64,000 nucleotides of DNA from Micromonospora andamanensis (GTDB taxonomy: Bacteria; Actinomycetota; Actinomycetes; Mycobacteriales; Micromonosporaceae): contig NZ_BOOZ01000015.1 of the NCBI RefSeq assembly GCF_016863495.1, forward strand, positions 62,001-126,000. The letters run 5' to 3'. Shown one piece after another: positions 61,431 to 64,000 of this stretch. The notes under the pieces are model-generated. The model saw only the letters and a list, made by a program, of their open reading frames with translations, had not been told where the DNA came from and made no database searches. Position 1 is the first letter of the stretch; every line of letters starts with the position of its first letter. Made by a program: the position numbers and the translations under genes.

Positions 61431-63830
61431 ATGACAAGTCAGCTGCCCGTCGACGACCGATTGGCGTCCCCCCACGCCGATCGATGGCGCGACCCGAAGC
61501 TGCGACCGGACGAGCGGGCCGACGCGCTCATCCCGCTGATGTCGCTTGAGGAGAAGCTCGCCCAGCTGGTCGGTCTCTGGGTCGGCGCGGACGCCTCCGG
61601 CGAGGGCGTCGCTCCCCACCAGACCGACATGGTCGAGCACATCCCGCCCTGGTCGGATGCGATCCGGTACGGCCTGGGGCAGTTGACCCGGCCGTTCGGG
61701 ACCGCGCCCGTCGACCCGGTCCTCGGTGCGCGGTCCCTGGCGGCATCGCAGGCGCAGATCGTGGCGGCGAGCCGGTTCGGCATTCCGGCCCAGGTGCACG
61801 AGGAGTGTCTCACCGGTTTCGCCGCCTGGCGGGCCACCGTCTACCCGGCGCCGCTGAGCTGGGGCGCGGCGTTCGACCCGGAACTGGTGGAGGAGATGGC
61901 CGGGCTGATCGGCCGGTCGATGCGGGCCGCCGGCGTCCACCAGGGGCTCGCCCCCGTCCTCGACGTCACCCGGGACTACCGCTGGGGGCGTACGGAGGAG
62001 ACGATCGCCGAGGATCCCTACCTGGTCGGCACGATCGGCGCGGCATACGTACGCGGGTTGGAGCGGGCTGGAGTCGTGGCGACGCTCAAACACTTCGCCG
62101 GCTACTCAGCCTCCCGGGGCGGGCGGAACCTGGCGCCCACGGCGATGGGACGCCGGGAACTGGCCGACGTGATCCTCCCGCCCTTCGAGATGGCGCTACG
62201 GCTCGGCGGAGCGCGATCCGTCATGAACTCGTACGCCGAGATCGACGGCGTGCCGGCGGCGGCCGACGAGGATCTGCTCACCCGGATGTTGCGCGAGCAG
62301 TGGGGCTTCGACGGGGTGCTCGTCGCCGACTACTTCGCCGTCCGCTTCCTGGAGACCCTGCACGGTGTCGCCGCCGACGCCGCGGCGGCGGCGCGGCTGG
62401 CCCTGCGAGCCGGCATCGACGTCGAGTTGCCCACTGTGGACGCCTACGGCGCGCCCCTGGCTGCGGCGGTACGCTCCGGCGAGGTCAGTGAGCGCCTTGT
62501 CGACCGTGCCCTGCGGCGGGTGCTGATCCAGAAGATCGAGCTGGGTCTGCTCGACGAGGGCTGGCGCGAACTGCCGGCCGAGGTCGAGGCGCTGCGCCTC
62601 GACGACGAGGCAAGCCGGTCCGTCGCCCTGCGGCTGGCCCGCCAGTCCGTCGTCCTGCTCCGCAACCGGGACGGACTGCTGCCCCTCGCCGCCGACCAGC
62701 GGGTCGCGCTGGTCGGGCCGGTCGCGGACGACGCGATGGCGATGCTCGGCTGCTACTCGTTCCCGCTGCACGTGGGCGTGCACCACCCCGAGCACGGCAC
62801 GGGGGTCGAGATCCCGTCGCTGCGCGAGGCGCTCCACCTACGGCATCCGCAGCTCACCCACGTGCCGGGCACCGGCATCACCGGCGACGACACCTCCGGA
62901 ATCGCCGCGGCGGTCCAGGCGGCCACCGACGCCGACGTATGCGTCCTGGCCGTCGGCGACCGGGCCGGCATGTTCGGCCGGGGCACCTCCGGCGAGGGCT
63001 GCGACGCGGTCGACCTCCACCTGCCCGGAGTACAGGCCGAACTGGTACGCGCGGTGCTGGCCACCGGCACCCCGGTGGTCCTGGTGGTGCTCTCCGGTCG
63101 CCCGTACGCGCTGGGAGACCTGGTGGACGACGCCGCCGCCGTGGTGCAGGCGTTCTTCCCCGGCCAGCTCGGCGGTCAGGCGCTCGCCGAGATCCTCACC
63201 GGCGAGGTGGACCCGACCGGGAGGCTGCCGGTAAGCGTGCCCCGGCACGCCGGTGGCCTGCCCGGCACCTACCTCACTCCGCCCCTCGGCCGACGCACCC
63301 AGGTGTCGTCGGTGGACCCGACGCCAGCGTTCCCGTTCGGCCACGGTCTCAGCTACACCACCTTCGAGTGGAGCGACGCCGAGGTGATCGACGCGCCCAC
63401 CGGCGTCACCGGTGCGCCTGTGGACTGGCCTGTCGACGGGGAGGTGACGGTCGGCGTCACGGTCCGCAACACGGGTGCCCGGGCCGGCACCGAGGTCGTC
63501 CAGCTCTACCTGCACGATCCGGTGGCACAGACCACCCGACCGGTGGTACGCCTGATCGGCTACGCGCGGGTGCCGCTGGATCCGGGCGGGGCGGCGCGGG
63601 TCATCTTCACGGTCCACGCCGACGTCACCTCGTTCACCGGCGTGCACGGCCGACGTGTGGTCGAACCCGGCGAGGTGCAACTGCGGCTCAGCCGCTCCAG
63701 CGGTGACGCGCCCGCCAGTCTGCCGCTGCGGCTGACCGGCGACGAACGCGAGGTCGGTCACCACCGTGAGCTGCTGTCCCGGGCGAGCGTCGAGCCCGTC
63801 GCCGGGCCCACGCCGGGGAGTCGGTCATGA
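61431..63830 (+). CDS. GH3 beta-xylosidase/beta-glucosidase
   Basis: A 799-aa intracellular GH3 enzyme: N-terminal barrel (LKHFAGYSASRGGRN substrate loop, nucleophile Asp in GVLVADYFAVRFLE), a C-terminal alpha/beta sandwich (SVVLLRNRDGLLPL, VLVVLSGRPYALGD) and a fibronectin III-like domain near the end. No signal peptide. With the xylanase, CE7 esterase and LacI gene, xylo-oligosaccharide hydrolysis is more likely than cellobiose. ATG 61431 follows GGAGGGG; its stop overlaps the permease start (ATGA). Confidence 0.92.
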   Translation: MTSQLPVDDRLASPHADRWRDPKLRPDERADALIPLMSLEEKLAQLVGLWVGADASGEGVAPHQTDMVEHIPPWSDAIRYGLGQLTRPFGTAPVDPVLGARSLAASQAQIVAASRFGIPAQVHEECLTGFAAWRATVYPAPLSWGAAFDPELVEEMAGLIGRSMRAAGVHQGLAPVLDVTRDYRWGRTEETIAEDPYLVGTIGAAYVRGLERAGVVATLKHFAGYSASRGGRNLAPTAMGRRELADVILPPFEMALRLGGARSVMNSYAEIDGVPAAADEDLLTRMLREQWGFDGVLVADYFAVRFLETLHGVAADAAAAARLALRAGIDVELPTVDAYGAPLAAAVRSGEVSERLVDRALRRVLIQKIELGLLDEGWRELPAEVEALRLDDEASRSVALRLARQSVVLLRNRDGLLPLAADQRVALVGPVADDAMAMLGCYSFPLHVGVHHPEHGTGVEIPSLREALHLRHPQLTHVPGTGITGDDTSGIAAAVQAATDADVCVLAVGDRAGMFGRGTSGEGCDAVDLHLPGVQAELVRAVLATGTPVVLVVLSGRPYALGDLVDDAAAVVQAFFPGQLGGQALAEILTGEVDPTGRLPVSVPRHAGGLPGTYLTPPLGRRTQVSSVDPTPAFPFGHGLSYTTFEWSDAEVIDAPTGVTGAPVDWPVDGEVTVGVTVRNTGARAGTEVVQLYLHDPVAQTTRPVVRLIGYARVPLDPGGAARVIFTVHADVTSFTGVHGRRVVEPGEVQLRLSRSSGDAPASLPLRLTGDEREVGHHRELLSRASVEPVAGPTPGSRS

Positions 63831-64000
63831 GCACCACCACCACGCTGACCCCGTCGACACCCTCCCCCGGCAGGACCACGCCGGATCCGCCGCCACGGGC
63901 CGCCCGTCACACCTGGCGCCGGGCGCTGCGCCGGGACTGGCAGCTCTACTCGCTGGCGATCCTGCCGCTGCTGTTCTTCCTGATCTTCCGGTACCTGCCG
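63827..64000 (+). CDS. ABC sugar transporter permease (LplB/UgpA type), 5' part only
   Basis: The first 58 codons are inside the window: a Pro/Thr-rich cytoplasmic head, then RRDWQLYSLAILPLLFFLIFR, the start of the first membrane helix, typical of LplB/MalF-like permeases. It overlaps the GH3 stop by 4 nt, so importer and glycosidase are one operon. Oligosaccharide uptake for the GH3 enzyme is the likely role. The rest lies to the right. Confidence 0.8.
   Translation, partial: MSTTTTLTPSTPSPGRTTPDPPPRAARHTWRRALRRDWQLYSLAILPLLFFLIFRYLP

Overview
The window is high-GC actinomycete DNA and looks like Micromonosporaceae (a Micromonospora-type genome is my best guess). GTG starts, 1-4 nt stop/start overlaps and GC-rich hairpin terminators are frequent, and secreted enzymes carry CBM2 modules on Pro/Thr linkers. 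About 33 kb of specialised metabolism (1-33,300) is followed by housekeeping and carbohydrate-utilisation genes (33,600-64,000). I see no IS element, prophage, CRISPR array, rRNA or tRNA.

Biosynthetic region, left part (1-16,950): a truncated aryl-acid AMP ligase, divergent from thioesterase II, SDR, class I aminotransferase, flavin reductase and HxlR regulator; a multicopper oxidase/membrane-protein pair facing a NarL-type two-component system across a perfect 26-bp palindrome; a P450 coupled to an FMO-type flavin monooxygenase; then on the minus strand a stand-alone NRPS A-T protein, a receiver-less OmpR-type regulator, a Kef-like antiporter and an MbtH protein.

Biosynthetic region, right part (17,000-33,300): this is the most unusual part. 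One tightly overlapping minus-strand operon (28,888 down to 20,392, ending in a strong hairpin) encodes a transglutaminase-like protein, an AurF-type diiron N-oxygenase, a small carrier protein, its class II synthetase-like amino acid:carrier-protein ligase, a nitronate monooxygenase, an alpha/beta hydrolase, an ACP, a fusion of class III aminotransferase with an AAR-type acyl-ACP reductase, and a GNAT acetyltransferase. A second minus-strand set (19,919 to 17,061) has an ACP, a Sfp-type PPTase and a FAAL; a second FAAL, an esterase and an atypical LuxR regulator lie to the right. The inferred logic is: a fatty acid is loaded by a FAAL on an ACP, reduced to an aldehyde and transaminated to an alkylamine, N-oxidised by the diiron enzyme, and joined to an amino acid held on the small carrier protein, possibly by the transglutaminase-like protein. 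The product would be an N-oxidised or N-N-bonded alkyl lipid (azoxy, hydrazine, hydroxamate or nitro type). This is inference. Two supporting oddities are a diverged ~130-bp element repeated upstream of the two minus-strand operons, and an internally deleted copy of the hydrolase gene in front of the first ACP.

Right half (33,600-64,000): MmcQ/YjbR protein, small conserved proteins, a CBM2-GH5 cellulase behind a CebR-type box, glucose-6-phosphate dehydrogenase and isomerase, a MOSC protein, a MoxR/DUF58/VWA/trypsin-like protease/two-component run, BON, STAS and SMP-30-like proteins, a GT87-type mannosyltransferase, a CE1 esterase-CBM2, a ricin-lectin/beta-helix protein, a mannonate-dehydratase-like enolase-superfamily protein, a GH10 xylanase-CBM2, a CE7 acetyl xylan esterase, a LacI regulator, a GH3 glycosidase and the start of an ABC sugar permease. 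The last block looks like a xylan-utilisation locus with matching TCCGAAAATTTCG-type operators.
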